Below, piece after piece: positions 63,884 through 64,000 of a stretch of 64,000 nucleotides of DNA. The stretch's first letter is position 1; every line of letters starts with the position of its first letter. The notes under the pieces were generated by a model. That model had not been told where the DNA came from. It did no database searches and was given only the letters and a program-made list of their open reading frames with translations. Source of the DNA: Actinomycetaceae bacterium TAE3-ERU4 (GTDB lineage Bacteria; Actinomycetota; Actinomycetes; Actinomycetales; Actinomycetaceae); contig JAHUUJ010000004.1 of NCBI GenBank assembly GCA_019218365.1, positions 1 to 64,000 of the forward strand, written 5' to 3'. The position numbers and the translations under genes are program-made.

Positions 63884-64000
63884 TTTCCTCTTCCTCTCTA
63901 TGCGCTAGGGCTTCCTTTGCCATGCTAAAAGCTAGAGAAGGAGCATACCCTTTACGAGAAAGCATACTGACAATTTTTCGCAAACAACGTTCTGTTTCTA
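63870..64000 (-). CDS. recX: RecX-like protein, C-terminal end (cut by the right edge)
   Basis: Open minus-strand frame from the edge to a TGA at 63872-63870, giving about 43 residues ending RKIVSMLSRKGYAPSLAFSM, AKEALAHREEEENDKW. This resembles the last three-helix unit of RecX (LVxMLxRKGYxxxLAxxVVREAL), the RecA modulator. The context (cinA and miaB next, actinobacterial recA-recX region) agrees. Only the tail is visible, so the call is provisional. Confidence 0.6.
   Translation of the reverse strand, partial: ETERCLRKIVSMLSRKGYAPSLAFSMAKEALAHREEEENDKW

Overview
The window is a dense, mostly minus-strand stretch of housekeeping chromosome from an actinomycete. The evidence is the actinobacterial gene order: a dcw cluster ending in sepF-yggT-wag31, a SepIVA homologue between coaD and yceD, DUF3040 next to mraZ, and lexA divergent from a LysM division-suppressor gene with nrdR behind it. 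Base composition is moderate for an actinomycete (by eye below 50% GC). MurE lacks the arginine of the meso-DAP motif, and seven genes here appear to start at TTG. A low-GC Actinomycetaceae-type organism fits best, but this is inference. No tRNA, rRNA, insertion sequence, prophage or CRISPR array was seen, and no gene-free gap exceeds 300 bases.

Left edge to 9.2 kb: the start of an unrecognised RGG-repeat protein (minus strand, GTG start, cut by the window edge), then a minus-strand run coding, in transcription order, a degenerate FakA/DAK2-like protein, recG, rsmD, coaD, sepIVA, yceD, rnc, mutM and an orphan response regulator, closed by a terminator. rpmB (L28) is divergent. 9.7-16.3 kb: a GH13 glycosidase, an MFS transporter, thiL, a TrmH/SpoU rRNA methyltransferase and a large OatA-like acyltransferase. 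16.4-17.9 kb: the infC-rpmI-rplT operon, with an AUC start codon for IF3 and an attenuator-like leader. 18-24.8 kb: an SseB-domain gene and its unknown partner, an S4-domain protein, dnaE, rluD and lspA.

24.8-42.5 kb: the division and cell-wall cluster. In transcription order from the MraZ boxes it runs mraZ, rsmH, ftsL, ftsI, murE, murF, mraY, murD, ftsW, murG, murC, ftsQ, ftsZ, sepF, yggT, wag31. Seven junctions overlap by exactly four bases. The yfiH/pgeF and yggS genes that usually separate ftsZ from sepF are absent.

42.7-64 kb: DUF3040, dinB, a spermidine-synthase-like protein, PAC2, a HelD-type helicase, a FadD-type acyl-CoA ligase, nrdR, an SOS-type LysM membrane protein facing lexA across three SOS boxes, ldh, a DinG-type helicase, hflX, a small methyltransferase, dapF, miaA, two YbjN proteins, an MFS transporter probably starting at AUU, miaB, a stand-alone CinA C-terminal amidase, and the 3' end of a RecX-like gene at the right edge.

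Nothing here looks like a wholly new system. The points most worth checking are the RGG-repeat gene hidden under histidine-rich shadow frames, the pseudo-kinase FakA-like protein, the two non-AUG starts, the SOS divergon and the MurE substrate motif.
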